This document shows, in pieces, positions 44,447 through 53,412 of a stretch of 59,671 nt of DNA. Source of the stretch: Lachnospiraceae bacterium (GTDB lineage: Bacteria; Bacillota; Clostridia; Lachnospirales; Lachnospiraceae). The notes beneath the pieces were generated by a model. That model saw only the letters and a program-made list of their open reading frames with translations, was not told where the DNA came from and ran no database searches. The stretch is from contig JAEEIH010000028.1 of assembly GCA_016281275.1 (NCBI GenBank), positions 1 through 59,671 of the forward strand. The letters are read 5' to 3'. The first letter of the stretch is position 1. The number at the start of each line of letters is the position of its first letter. The position numbers and the translations under genes were made by a program.

Positions 44447-45769
44447 ATGGAAAAGAAGTTAGAGAGGATTTTTTCAGCTTATCATTATGTGGGAGGTTAT
44501 GAGCTGTTCTTTAAGACGGGTGCTTTCACGGAATATCTTTTTGAAAGATATGAGTCCGGGAAGCCCGATTGGTACGGTGAGGCATTCGAAATCTTAAAGC
44601 TTGTAAAAGAGGCCGGTACATGCGATCCCGAGAAATACACACGGATTGCGGCAGATCTTGAAAAGATCAGGACAGATATTGAAACACAGATGCGTGAGGC
44701 GGTTGAACTTCGTGACAGTCTTTCTGTTTGCGGGTATGTTCTGTGCAGGCTATGCGAGCCTGAACCCGTTGTCTGTGCAGACAATGAAAAAGAGGCTTCC
44801 TCGATAATAAGCCTGATCTTCAGATCCACTGACAGCGTTATCGTTCGAGAAGGCGTAAAGGCAGCCGTTGCGTCGCTTCCTCTCAGGATCGCTAAGTCGA
44901 AATTCTTCGATATCGTCGAGGGAGCGCTTGAGTCCCAACTCGGACGTACCGAGAAAGAGATCGATGATATTGTTTCCAATATCGAAGGCTTCGGAGGACT
45001 TAAGATTTCTGAAGGTGATGTGTGGGATGCTGACGGCGCCGATGTTGTTGAAACGGTTTTCGGAAGCGATCTCTCCGATGCTTCGGAAGAGGAGCTTCAA
45101 AGCCTTTACGATAGATGCGATGAAGCATCAATGAGAAACGGGTTAAGGATAGATGCGCTTTCCGATATGGGTCTTATGATCAATGCTGCTCTTCTTGAAC
45201 TCGCTGCTTCGAAACACATCGGAAAAGGACAGGGAGAGGTCTTTGCGAACGCTGCCGTAACCTCGTTCATCAACAAGCTGATTGATGCTTTTGAATCCGG
45301 AGACAGTAAGACCTTTGAAAACGGACTTCTTTATGAGGGAATCGATGAGTCTGAGCTTGAAAAACTTGAAGATATCAGAATAAAGATTCCGGGTTACGAG
45401 GATACTTTCCTGCAGATGGCAAAGAGCGAATCGGAGGATGTCTATGAGGATGCGCGCAGATGCGTGGCGCTCATTTCCGATTCTATCTTCGGAGACCTTT
45501 CGGAAAGCGAACCCGGGAAGACCGTTGACAGGGACATGATCATGCAGAAAGCAAAAGAACTCAAAAATAAGCTCATGCAGGCATTCGCATCCGGTTCCAA
45601 GCTTCTTCAGAGAGCACGTATGGCGGGGATACTTTCAAAGCTGCCGCTGTTCCTTAACAACTCAGACGAAGTGAAGGATTATATACGCAACAGTCTCGAG
45701 TCCTGCAGGGATGAGCGTGAAAAAGCTGCAGCGATCCGCGAGTTCAAAAACTTCTTCGCGGATATTTGA
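44447..45769 (+). CDS. Hypothetical helical cytoplasmic protein
   Basis: I do not recognise this 440-residue protein. It is acidic, predicted mostly helical, has no signal peptide or membrane segment and no visible nucleotide-binding or metal motif. A leucine/lysine-rich amphipathic part lies near residues 360-430. The reading frame is open from 44411, overlapping the permease gene, but AGAGGT 6 bases before ATG 44447 fixes the start. It shares direction and close spacing with the two ABC-2 permeases and the rhomboid-like gene, so a shared transcript is likely. Confidence 0.75.
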   Translation: MEKKLERIFSAYHYVGGYELFFKTGAFTEYLFERYESGKPDWYGEAFEILKLVKEAGTCDPEKYTRIAADLEKIRTDIETQMREAVELRDSLSVCGYVLCRLCEPEPVVCADNEKEASSIISLIFRSTDSVIVREGVKAAVASLPLRIAKSKFFDIVEGALESQLGRTEKEIDDIVSNIEGFGGLKISEGDVWDADGADVVETVFGSDLSDASEEELQSLYDRCDEASMRNGLRIDALSDMGLMINAALLELAASKHIGKGQGEVFANAAVTSFINKLIDAFESGDSKTFENGLLYEGIDESELEKLEDIRIKIPGYEDTFLQMAKSESEDVYEDARRCVALISDSIFGDLSESEPGKTVDRDMIMQKAKELKNKLMQAFASGSKLLQRARMAGILSKLPLFLNNSDEVKDYIRNSLESCRDEREKAAAIREFKNFFADI

Positions 45770-45850
45770 GAATTATAAGTGAGCGAATACATTCTACGCA
45801 TGAACGCTCAATAGAAAAAACAAATATTTAGCTGGAAAGGAGGAGATGCT

Positions 45851-46195
45851 TTGATAGTTTTTCATGACAAGCTTCGCTGCATGGGCAAAGCGAAGAAGAA
45901 AGAACGCAAGATCCGTAAGCTCGTTGAGAAGCGGAAGCTGCGCTCACTGAAATATTACTGCATCGCCTTCCCCTCCAATAAGGAGAACATCCTCGATATC
46001 TACAATATGGGCGAGTTTCTGTTCGCACATTACAGGAAAGACACTTCTGAGGATGTGCATATCATCGGACTGGCCGACAGTCGTGACGATGCCGCAGAAC
46101 TTGTTCGCGAGATAATTGACGAAGTGTATCGCGAATCCGGAACATTTGACGTTGAAAGGTATTTTACGGATGGAGATCATCTTACTGATCCTTAA
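45851..46195 (+). CDS. Small protein with basic N-terminus, unknown function
   Basis: A 114-residue protein: the first 40 residues are very basic (KAKKKERKIRKLVEKRKLR), the rest is mixed and ends with acidic residues. It looks soluble. TTG at 45851 follows AAAGGAGGAG with ideal spacing and is preferred over ATG 45881. It overlaps the following DUF2953 gene by 26 bp, so the two are coupled. No family is recognised; the basic stretch might bind nucleic acid or membrane surface. Confidence 0.6.
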   Translation: MIVFHDKLRCMGKAKKKERKIRKLVEKRKLRSLKYYCIAFPSNKENILDIYNMGEFLFAHYRKDTSEDVHIIGLADSRDDAAELVREIIDEVYRESGTFDVERYFTDGDHLTDP

Positions 46196-47327
46196 GATCA
46201 TCGGTTTTGTATTACTTGGAGTGCTCGGACTGGCACTTTTGCTTGTCCTTGCCGTGCTTTTCGTACCGGTAAGGTACAAAGCGAAAGGATCTAAGCATGA
46301 AGACCTGAAAGCTGATGGTCGGATCACCTGGCTATTACATATCCTGAGGATACGTATCATATATGACGACGGAAAACTTAAGACAAACGGTAAGTTACTG
46401 TTTTTCAAGATCATAGACAGCGATGAGGATGTTGAAAAAGAGCTTGCCGATGATGACGATTCCCTGTTTCCCGATGATATTGACGATGCTGATTTTTCAG
46501 CGCTTTCCGGTGTTTACGAAGAAGCTGACGAGTTAGGAAATAATGATAACTGTGATAAGACAGACGATACCGTTAAGAAAGATAACGTAGGTAAAAAAGA
46601 CGATACCGTCAAGAAAGATAACGTAGATAAAACAGACGATACCGTCAAAGATGATGTCTGTGACAAGACAGGCGGTATCGTAAAAGACGGGACCGTGGAG
46701 AAAAAAACAGATGCTTTAAACGATGATTCAAGTGATAAAAAAACAAATGCTCATACCACGGAATCCGATAAAGTGACTGTAACGGATCCTTCGGCTAAAA
46801 ATTCTGAAACAATGGGGGACGGCAGTTCCGAAACAGATCGGGATTCATCGGCAGAAGAGGAAAAAGAAAAATTATCCGGTCATAAGGTCGGTAAAAAAAT
46901 GAAACGTAAAAAGGACGACATCGAAACCGGAGAAGAGGAACCGAAGAAACAAGGTATTGTTAAAAAGGTGAAAAACCTATACAATATAAAAAACGACCCC
47001 GAAGCGAGAAGGTTTTATCATGTTGTCAAGAAGCGATTGGTGAAGATTGTGCGACACATACTGCCGAGAAAACTGAAGGGAAGCGTGAGATTCGGGACAG
47101 GCGACCCGTGCTCGACCGGTAAAATACTCGGTGCGGCCGCAATGTTGTATCCGATCTACGGCGGTCACATAAACGTTGAACCCGTTTTTGAAGAAAAAGC
47201 TCTTGAATTTGATCTTTATCTTCGTGGAAGGATCAGGATCGTTACGGTGCTTATACCGGCTCTCAGAACATATTGGAGCAAGGATTTTAAGCGTCTGAGA
47301 AAAAAAATCAAGAAAGCAGTCAAATAA
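46170..47327 (+). CDS. DUF2953 protein (YtfI-like), sporulation-lineage membrane protein
   Basis: Residues 1-30 are a single membrane helix (IILLILKIIGFVLLGVLGLALLLVLAVLFVPVRY), then the DUF2953 start (YKAKGSKHEDLKADGRITWLLHILRI). The conserved C-terminal part (about 290-385: GSVRFGTGDPCSTGKILGAAAMLYPIYG) is typical of YtfI. Between them is a long, highly charged Lys/Asp/Thr insert built partly from 12-residue repeats. B. subtilis ytfI is paired with ytfJ (gerW); the same order is found here. ATG 46170 has a weak ribosome binding site and overlaps the upstream gene; an upstream ATG at 46116 is possible but non-conserved. Confidence 0.82.
   Translation: MEIILLILKIIGFVLLGVLGLALLLVLAVLFVPVRYKAKGSKHEDLKADGRITWLLHILRIRIIYDDGKLKTNGKLLFFKIIDSDEDVEKELADDDDSLFPDDIDDADFSALSGVYEEADELGNNDNCDKTDDTVKKDNVGKKDDTVKKDNVDKTDDTVKDDVCDKTGGIVKDGTVEKKTDALNDDSSDKKTNAHTTESDKVTVTDPSAKNSETMGDGSSETDRDSSAEEEKEKLSGHKVGKKMKRKKDDIETGEEEPKKQGIVKKVKNLYNIKNDPEARRFYHVVKKRLVKIVRHILPRKLKGSVRFGTGDPCSTGKILGAAAMLYPIYGGHINVEPVFEEKALEFDLYLRGRIRIVTVLIPALRTYWSKDFKRLRKKIKKAVK
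46563..46670. repeat. Three 36-bp tandem repeats inside the DUF2953 gene
   Basis: GACGATACCGT recurs at 46563, 46599 and 46635, an exact 36-bp period coding for a 12-residue unit (consensus DDTVKKDNVDKT), with a degenerate fourth copy from about 46671. The repeat number could vary between strains by slippage. Confidence 0.85.
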
Positions 47328-47348
47328 TATTGGCTTGAGGAGGCATAT

Positions 47349-47762
47349 ATGGCAGAAAGTAATTTTTCCGAGACGGTAGGTGCTCTTTTTAAGGGCATGG
47401 ATTCTTTTCTTACAACAAAAACCGTAGTGGGAGATGCAGTTCGTTTTGAAGACGGAACCATCATACTTCCCCTTGTGGACGTCAGCTTCGGTGTCGGCGC
47501 AGGTGCTTTTCAAGGCGGTAAGAACGCTGCAGCCGGTGCTATGGGCGGCAAGATCTCACCCAATTCCGTTCTCGTGATTTCGGGTGGATCGACTAAGCTT
47601 GTCAGTGTCAAGAATCAGGATATGGTTTCAAAGATATTTGACGCCGTACCCGAGATTATCGACAAATTTAAGAAGACTCCGGCCGATAAAGCAAAAGATG
47701 CTTCTATGAGCGAAAAAGCCAAGAAATATATGGATTCCGAATCTGAAGGCGAAGACAAATAA
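47349..47762 (+). CDS. gerW: GerW family sporulation protein (YtfJ)
   Basis: A 137-residue protein matching the GerW/YtfJ family: ALFKGMDSFLTTKTVVGDAV, the Gly-rich FGVGAGAFQGGK region and a hydrophobic strand SPNSVLVISGG. B. subtilis YtfJ is needed for normal spore germination, but homologues persist in lineages whose spore formation is uncertain. The C-terminal 35 residues are charged and variable. GAGGAGG lies before the ATG. It follows the DUF2953 gene by 21 bp. Confidence 0.9.
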   Translation: MAESNFSETVGALFKGMDSFLTTKTVVGDAVRFEDGTIILPLVDVSFGVGAGAFQGGKNAAAGAMGGKISPNSVLVISGGSTKLVSVKNQDMVSKIFDAVPEIIDKFKKTPADKAKDASMSEKAKKYMDSESEGEDK

Positions 47763-47977
47763 TAAATCCTTTCGCGGCTCTTTTCGGGGCTGCTCGAAAA
47801 ATGAATTCTTTGCATTTGATGGGATTATGAATTGTATCATGCATTAAACTCATACGTCTCTGACTTCCCCGATTGTCCGGACGATTGAAGTTTCTTAAAT
47901 TCTTGTTGCATTTGAGAATTCAGTATGATAGAATTCATGTGTTTGATGCTAATTTTACAAAGAAGAGAGGTGTCGAT

Positions 47978-48187
47978 ATGGCTAAGTGCGAAATTTGTGA
48001 TAAGGGCAATATGTTTGGTCATCATCTGAGCTATTCAAGAAGCCACGTGTCCAGGCGTGCAAATAGAGTTTGGAAATCCAATGTGAAGTCCGTTAAGGTC
48101 ATCACAGAGAACGGACCTAAGAAGATGTACGTTTGCACGGCTTGCCTCAAAGCCGGCAGGGTAACCAGAGTAGAAAATGCAAAATGA
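47978..48187 (+). CDS. rpmB: 50S ribosomal protein L28
   Basis: The 69-residue protein starts MAKCEICDKG and has the four-cysteine zinc-binding (C+) form: Cys4, Cys7, Cys53 and Cys56. The body (SHVSRRANRVWKSNV) is diagnostic for L28. AGAGAGG lies before ATG 47978; the upstream open frame is not conserved. The order rpmB, asp23-like, fakA reproduces B. subtilis rpmB-yloU-yloV, although in B. subtilis rpmB is divergent. A terminator follows. Confidence 0.97.
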   Translation: MAKCEICDKGNMFGHHLSYSRSHVSRRANRVWKSNVKSVKVITENGPKKMYVCTACLKAGRVTRVENAK

Positions 48188-48196
48188 TGATAATCG

Positions 48197-48237
48197 GGGC
48201 TACTGATAATAAAAAACACAGTAGCCCTATTATTTTG
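48197..48237 (+). terminator. Terminator of rpmB
   Basis: GGGCTACTG pairs with CAGTAGCCC around a 13-base A-rich loop, followed by TATTATTTTG. Confidence 0.85.
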
Positions 48238-48353
48238 TTATATGTGATATTATCAAACAGTATTTAACGGTTTGATTCCCGTGAAAAGATATGATAAAGT
48301 TTTTCGGGAATTAAATTTTCATATATATTAATCTAATGAAAGAAGGTGCTCTT

Positions 48354-48710
48354 ATGAATGGTTCCATCACTAACGGCAACGGTGAAATTATTGTCAATAC
48401 CGATGTTATTGAAAAATGTGCCGGAGCTGCCGCTGTTGAAAATTTCGGCATTGTGGGCATGGCTTCGGTCAGCATGAAAGATGGACTTGCCAAGCTTCTT
48501 AAGGTTGAGAATCTTTCACACGGAGTTAATGTTACAATCGAGAACAATAAACTTCTTATCGATTTGCATATCATCGTATCATACGGTATCAATATTCCTA
48601 CGGTTTGTTCAAACCTTATTGAAAACGTAAAATATAAGGTTGAGGAATTTTGCGGACTTGAGGTTAAATCCATAAACATTTTTGTTGAGGGTGTGAGAAG
48701 CATCGATTGA
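48354..48710 (+). CDS. Asp23/Gls24 family envelope stress response protein
   Basis: A 118-residue Asp23 domain protein (B. subtilis YloU). Recognisable blocks are ITNGNGEIIVNTDVIEKCAG, VENFGIVGMASVSMKDGLAKLL and YKVEEFCGLEVKSINIFVEGV. Family members are linked to cell-envelope stress and, through gene order, to fatty acid uptake with FakA. An in-frame ATG at 48336 lacks a ribosome binding site; AGAAGGTG favours ATG 48354. It lies about 80 bp before fakA. Confidence 0.92.
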   Translation: MNGSITNGNGEIIVNTDVIEKCAGAAAVENFGIVGMASVSMKDGLAKLLKVENLSHGVNVTIENNKLLIDLHIIVSYGINIPTVCSNLIENVKYKVEEFCGLEVKSINIFVEGVRSID

Positions 48711-48790
48711 CTATAATGACCGTATGTGTTTTAAAAGAATAAGTATGAATGTGTTGTTAACTCATTCATCGACTCGGAGGAATCAATAAA

Positions 48791-50470
48791 GTGGAAATAA
48801 AGACCGTAGATGCTGCGCTTTTACAAAAGGTCTTTCTTGCGGCAGCGCAGAACATCGAATCACAGAAAGAAATCATTAACGAATTAAATGTATTCCCGGT
48901 ACCTGACGGTGATACCGGAAGCAACATGACCATGACGATCATGTCCGCGGCACGTGATGTGGCAGCTCTTAAGGATCCGAGCATGGCTACTCTTGCAAAG
49001 GCAATTTCTTCAGGGTCGCTACGAGGCGCACGCGGTAATTCGGGTGTTATATTGTCTCAGCTGCTTCGTGGATTCTGCAAAGTCATAGGTGATTATGATA
49101 CTATCGACGTTGATGTTGCGGCCAATGCGTTTTCTAAAGCGGTTGAAACGGCATATAAAGCAGTTATGAAGCCTAAGGAGGGCACAATCCTTACTGTTGC
49201 GAAGGGTGGAGCACAAAAAGCTGCAGAGCTTGTCGGCGAAACGGAGGATATGATATTCTTCGTCCGCAATGTTATAGAATACATGGAGGAAGTGCTTGAA
49301 TATACACCTGAGCTTCTTCCCGTTCTCAAGGAGGCAGGTGTTGTCGATTCGGGTGGAAGAGGACTTCTTGAGGTCATGAAGGGCGGTTTCGATGCGCTTT
49401 GCGGAAAAGAGATCGAATTCAAGGGAGAGATTGCTCATCCTGCTCAGGAAGCGTCCGGAAGAAAAATCGACACATCAAATATTTCCACTTCCGATATCAA
49501 GTTCGGTTACTGTACCGAGTTTATCGTTCTGCTCGAAAAGAAATTCACACAGAAGGATGAAATTGATTTCAAAGCGTTTCTTGAATCAATCGGTGATTCG
49601 ATAGTTTGTGTTGCGGATGATGAGATGGTTAAGGTTCACGTTCACACGAATCATCCCGGACAGGCTTTCGAGAAAGGTCTTACGTTCGGACAGCTCACCA
49701 GCATGAAGATCGATAACATGCGGATTGAGCATAACGAAAAGCTTTTTAAAGAGCGGGAAGGTTCATCCGGGCAACCCGTAAAAGCAGTTTCTGAGCCTGC
49801 AGAGCCGGCCAAGGAATATGGCTTTATCGCAGTCGCGGCAGGTGAAGGTCTCGCAGAAATTTTTGATGAGCTTGGTGTCGATCATGTGATCGAAGGCGGT
49901 CAGACCATGAATCCAAGCACGGAAGATATGCTCAATGCAATCGACAAGGTAAATGCCAAGAACATTTTTATTTTCCCGAATAACAAGAATATTATTCTTG
50001 CAGCGCAGCAGGCAAGGGATCTTACAAATGACAAGAAGATCATTGTGATACCCAGCAAGACTATTCCTCAGGGAATTGCCGGAATTATCGGATTTGTTGC
50101 CGATAAAAAACCGGAAGAGAACGAAAAGCTCATGAGCGAAGCTTGTCTTACCGTCAAATCAGGATCGGTTACATATGCGGTACGCGATACAAAGATTGAC
50201 GGAAAAGATATTAAGATGGGCGACTATATGGGACTCGATGACAAGACTATTGTCAGTGTCGCATCAGACAGAAAAGAAGCTACAATCGCTTTGGCGGACG
50301 GAATGATCGATGAAGATGCGGAAATTGCATGTATTTATTACGGTGAGGAAGCTACAGAAGAAGAGGCTAGGGAGATAGCCGATCTGATCGAAGAAAAATA
50401 TGATTTTCTTGAGGTAGAGGTACATAAGGGAGGTCAGCCGGTATATTATTATCTGCTGTCGGTTGAATAA
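48791..50470 (+). CDS. fakA: Fatty acid kinase subunit A (DAK2/YloV family)
   Basis: ATP-binding subunit that phosphorylates fatty acids carried by FakB (DegV) proteins, feeding exogenous fatty acids to PlsX/PlsY. The N-terminal DhaL/DAK2 domain has VFPVPDGDTGSNMTMT (metal-ATP site), GARGNSGVILSQLLRG and the VVDSGGRGLLEVM segment; the C-terminal half (about residues 300-559) has the regulatory and FakB-binding domains. Length of 559 is normal. The start is GTG at 48791 with GGAGGA upstream. No fakB lies in the window. Confidence 0.92.
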   Translation: MEIKTVDAALLQKVFLAAAQNIESQKEIINELNVFPVPDGDTGSNMTMTIMSAARDVAALKDPSMATLAKAISSGSLRGARGNSGVILSQLLRGFCKVIGDYDTIDVDVAANAFSKAVETAYKAVMKPKEGTILTVAKGGAQKAAELVGETEDMIFFVRNVIEYMEEVLEYTPELLPVLKEAGVVDSGGRGLLEVMKGGFDALCGKEIEFKGEIAHPAQEASGRKIDTSNISTSDIKFGYCTEFIVLLEKKFTQKDEIDFKAFLESIGDSIVCVADDEMVKVHVHTNHPGQAFEKGLTFGQLTSMKIDNMRIEHNEKLFKEREGSSGQPVKAVSEPAEPAKEYGFIAVAAGEGLAEIFDELGVDHVIEGGQTMNPSTEDMLNAIDKVNAKNIFIFPNNKNIILAAQQARDLTNDKKIIVIPSKTIPQGIAGIIGFVADKKPEENEKLMSEACLTVKSGSVTYAVRDTKIDGKDIKMGDYMGLDDKTIVSVASDRKEATIALADGMIDEDAEIACIYYGEEATEEEAREIADLIEEKYDFLEVEVHKGGQPVYYYLLSVE

Positions 50471-50555
50471 CAGTCCGACATAAACGTTTTCAGAGAGTTG
50501 TTTATTTCATTGGTTTAGATTTTTAGCCTGCAAATATCCTAAATGCAAAGAGTCA

Positions 50556-50583
50556 TTGCAAAATATTCTTTTTGTGATATAAT
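50556..50583 (+). promoter_or_regulatory. Promoter of the response regulator gene
   Basis: TTGCAA (50556-50561) and TATAAT (50578-50583) with a 16-bp spacer, plus a TG before the -10; about 30 bases upstream of the start codon. Confidence 0.75.
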
Positions 50584-50613
50584 GGATAAAAATTTACCGC
50601 AGGAGGGGTGATA

Positions 50614-51003
50614 ATGGGAAGCAATAAAAAGACAATACTTATTATTGACGACATGGCGACCATCCTTGAGCATGCAAAGCAGATTCTTAAGGATTCTTAT
50701 AAAGTTATTCCATGTACGAGCGGTAAACAGGGTTTGGAGATATTTGACAAAATGAAACCCGATCTTGTGCTTGTTGATATCAATATGCCCGACATGGACG
50801 GGTTCCAGGTTCTTTCCGAGATCAGATCACGGTCGGAAGGAAGAGAAGTCCCCGTCATCATGATGACAACGGGGCTTACCAATGAGATTGAATCCGAAGG
50901 TTTCAGAGCCGGAGTGGATGATTTTCTTATTAAACCTTTCTCGCAGCCTGCGGTTTTAAAGCGTGTTTCGATGCAGATCGGCACACCGGATATTGACGAT
51001 TAA
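50614..51003 (+). CDS. Stand-alone response regulator receiver protein
   Basis: A single REC domain of 129 residues with no output domain. The key residues are present: acidic pair Asp12/Asp13, phosphorylation site Asp55 (LVLVDINMPDMDGF), Thr85 in VIMMTTG and Lys107 in FLIKPF. Such proteins work by protein contact, for example in phosphorelays or on adjacent signalling enzymes; no histidine kinase lies in the window. CAGGAGGGG precedes ATG 50614. Its stop codon overlaps that of the convergent SH3 gene. Confidence 0.92.
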   Translation: MGSNKKTILIIDDMATILEHAKQILKDSYKVIPCTSGKQGLEIFDKMKPDLVLVDINMPDMDGFQVLSEIRSRSEGREVPVIMMTTGLTNEIESEGFRAGVDDFLIKPFSQPAVLKRVSMQIGTPDIDD

Positions 51004-51929
51004 CCGACCGGTGTCAACGAATCTATTGTGTCCATATCGGCGGTAACTGAAGCAAGTGTGGTAGCCACATAAGCGATGTTGCCGTCGTCGTATTTTATGG
51101 CGAACCAATTTGAATCCGACTCGGACGGAATGCATTTGAACCTTTCGTCCATCTTGGCCTGACGCAGAATGTCCGAATCGGTATTCTTTTCTGCACGAAT
51201 ATTAACAAGTTTATGAATGATGCTGACATAAAGCTTGTCGGCATCTGTCAGTTTCTTGAGAGCTTTGTCGTCCGTGATCAGATAATCGTTGTGTGCATAT
51301 CCTGTGACTTCGCCGGAGGTGATGAGCGACCATTCATCGCCTTTTTCAAGGATATGTGCATAATCGACAGGCAGAAATTTAGCTATTATTTCAAAATTTT
51401 CTCCGGCACCGCTTCTGACATTAAGGCTCTCACGGACGTTCGCAAGACATAGATCGAAGGGCATTTTGCCGTCTCCGGGACCGAATGAGCCGTCCTCGAG
51501 AACAAGATCGTCGTTAATTGTTTCTTCTTCCGTAACATCTTCCGGTTCGGAAAAATCCGTGTCGTTATAAGTTTCTTCTTCGACAGGCATTACAGTATCG
51601 GTGCTTTCATCACCAACGGCGCTGTCATCGTTATAAACACGTTCTTCGGAAACTGCCGGAACATTGTATTCACGATCTGCCTGATTTGTCCGAATATCAT
51701 TTGATACAGGTGCTTGCTCGGTTGATAAGTTTTCACCGGTGCTTTCGTTATTGATGGAGGAATCGGATATGTTTTCCGGACTGCTTGAAAGTTCAATTTC
51801 CTTTCCTTCCGATTCGACAGATAATGAGTCGGGATAGATATAGCTCTGGAGAAGTATCCAGGTCACAAAGATTATTCCCAGCAGAAAATAAGAAATAAAA
51901 TGATAATGTTTTTTTACAAAACGGTTCAT
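51000..51929 (-). CDS. Membrane-anchored protein with two SH3b-like domains
   Basis: A 309-residue protein with one N-terminal signal anchor (YHFISYFLLGIIFVTWILLQ), a long acidic low-complexity linker (about 40-155), and two bacterial SH3 repeats: one starting SLNVRSGAGENFEIIAKF and a second KLVNIRAEKNTDSDILRQ. SH3b domains usually bind peptidoglycan, so it is likely an extracellular wall-associated protein. GAGGAG lies 6 bases before the ATG on the minus strand. It is convergent with the response regulator, sharing four bases at the stop codons. Confidence 0.85.
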   Translation of the reverse strand: MNRFVKKHYHFISYFLLGIIFVTWILLQSYIYPDSLSVESEGKEIELSSSPENISDSSINNESTGENLSTEQAPVSNDIRTNQADREYNVPAVSEERVYNDDSAVGDESTDTVMPVEEETYNDTDFSEPEDVTEEETINDDLVLEDGSFGPGDGKMPFDLCLANVRESLNVRSGAGENFEIIAKFLPVDYAHILEKGDEWSLITSGEVTGYAHNDYLITDDKALKKLTDADKLYVSIIHKLVNIRAEKNTDSDILRQAKMDERFKCIPSESDSNWFAIKYDDGNIAYVATTLASVTADMDTIDSLTPVG

Positions 51930-52076
51930 TTCGGACTCCTCTTTAGAATCGATTTCCTTTGGCTATATACGACTCTGATGTATAATACAATATGATTATA
52001 ATTATTAGTCGGTAAGTTTTCAATAAAAACACGTTTCGTACACAATTGGAACACAAAATAAGAATAAAATTTAGAC

Positions 52077-52094
52077 GTTATCGATATTGATAAC
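52077..52094. promoter_or_regulatory. Inverted repeat upstream of htrA
   Basis: GTTATCGAT and ATTGATAAC form an 18-bp near-perfect palindrome about 30-45 bases before the htrA start; it could be a regulator site controlling the protease. No promoter boxes are convincing here. Confidence 0.4.
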
Positions 52095-52123
52095 AAAATA
52101 TCTAAAATAAAGTGGTGATTACA

Positions 52124-53329
52124 GTGAAGAAGACATTAAAGATCATACTTTTGGCAATGGCATGCGGCGTTTTTGTTTTCGCCGGCACGTTGGTTGTGCG
52201 CTTTTCGCTTGAATGGCTTGACAATACCGATACCGAAGCAGAGACATCTGCGGATGAGGATGACGGCATGTCGGATCCGATTGAAGGAAAAGTTGAGCAG
52301 ACCAGATCGACTTCGGACGAGAATGCAGCACCGTACAGTGCTGTTTCAAAAGAGGATGTGTCGGCCATTGTCGATATTGTTATGCCCTCTGTTGTTTCAA
52401 TAGACTGTGTTGTTCCGACAAAGGAATACAATATATTCGGTCAGATAAATGAGTATATGGTTAAAACAAGCGGATCGGGATTTCTTGTTTCACAGAGTCC
52501 TTCACAGCTCTTTATCTGTACCAATGAGCATGTTATAAAAGATGCCCAGAAGGTTTCGGTTACTTTCTTCGACGGAAGTACGGCCGACGCGATGGTTGTA
52601 GGTTATGATACTTCTTATGATCTTGCGATAGTAAGTGTTGATATTCGAAATGTTGAGAAAAATACTTTATCGACAATAAAGATTGCTTCAATAGGAAACT
52701 CGGATTCCCTCAGGATCGGAGATATGAACATTGCCATCGGCAACTCTTGCGGATACGGTCAGGCCGTCACGGTCGGTCATATCGGTGCTTTGGGCAGAGA
52801 AATTGATATCGACGGATCGCGTACACGTCCGCTTATTCAGACCGATGCTGCAATCAACCCGGGTAACAGCGGAGGACCGCTTCTTGATGTATACGGACAG
52901 GTTATCGGCATCAATTGTGCCAAATATTCGGGTGTTCTGATTGAAGGCATCGGATATGCCATTCCCGTCAATAATGTAGTTCCCACGATCAACGAGCTTA
53001 TCAGCAGCTGCAGTATCAGAGAAGGTGAAGAGGGAAGGCTCGGAATAGAAGGTAAGGATGTTTCAGAAGGTTATTCGAAAGGTTTCTCGATGCCGAGAGG
53101 CGTTTATGTTTTTTCCATCGAAAAGGACTCTAAAGCATCGGAGTCGGAGCTTAAGGTCGGTGACATAATCACCAAAATCAACGGACAGGAAGTCCTTTCC
53201 TATGAATATCTTGCCGAACGTGTCAGACATTATAAAGCAGGCACTTCTGTTGTTGTTTCGGTTATGAGACCCCAAAAGAACAGGTATGTTGAAGTTGAAG
53301 TAAACGTAGTGCTCGACACACTTGAATAA
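52124..53329 (+). CDS. HtrA/DegP-like serine protease, membrane anchored
   Basis: A trypsin-like S1C protease with one N-terminal membrane helix (IILLAMACGVFVFAGTLVVRF), an acidic linker, the protease domain and a C-terminal PDZ domain (about residues 295-400, starting PRGVYVFSIEKDSKASESELKVGDII). The catalytic triad is His136 (TNEHVI), Asp166 (SYDLAI) and Ser249 (NPGNSGGPL). It would degrade or refold misfolded exported proteins. Three in-frame GTG codons (52112, 52115, 52124) are possible starts; the last gives a normal MKKTLK start. Sortase B follows after a terminator. Confidence 0.92.
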   Translation: MKKTLKIILLAMACGVFVFAGTLVVRFSLEWLDNTDTEAETSADEDDGMSDPIEGKVEQTRSTSDENAAPYSAVSKEDVSAIVDIVMPSVVSIDCVVPTKEYNIFGQINEYMVKTSGSGFLVSQSPSQLFICTNEHVIKDAQKVSVTFFDGSTADAMVVGYDTSYDLAIVSVDIRNVEKNTLSTIKIASIGNSDSLRIGDMNIAIGNSCGYGQAVTVGHIGALGREIDIDGSRTRPLIQTDAAINPGNSGGPLLDVYGQVIGINCAKYSGVLIEGIGYAIPVNNVVPTINELISSCSIREGEEGRLGIEGKDVSEGYSKGFSMPRGVYVFSIEKDSKASESELKVGDIITKINGQEVLSYEYLAERVRHYKAGTSVVVSVMRPQKNRYVEVEVNVVLDTLE

Positions 53330-53353
53330 ATCAATAAATTAATATATACTTTT

Positions 53354-53396
53354 ACGGTGTTGGGACTCTCAAAGAGTCCCCACCGTATTCTTTTAT
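53354..53396 (+). terminator. Terminator after htrA
   Basis: ACGGTG-TT-GGGACTC pairs with GAGTCCCCACCGT, with a two-base bulge and a 7-base loop, followed by ATTCTTTTAT. Confidence 0.85.
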
Positions 53397-53412
53397 ACAG
53401 AGGTTGTCGTTC

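Noticed and set aside
46563..46720. Regular 36-bp repeats suggesting a CRISPR array
   Set aside because: The repeats are contiguous with no spacers, in frame and inside a DUF2953 coding sequence; no cas genes are present.
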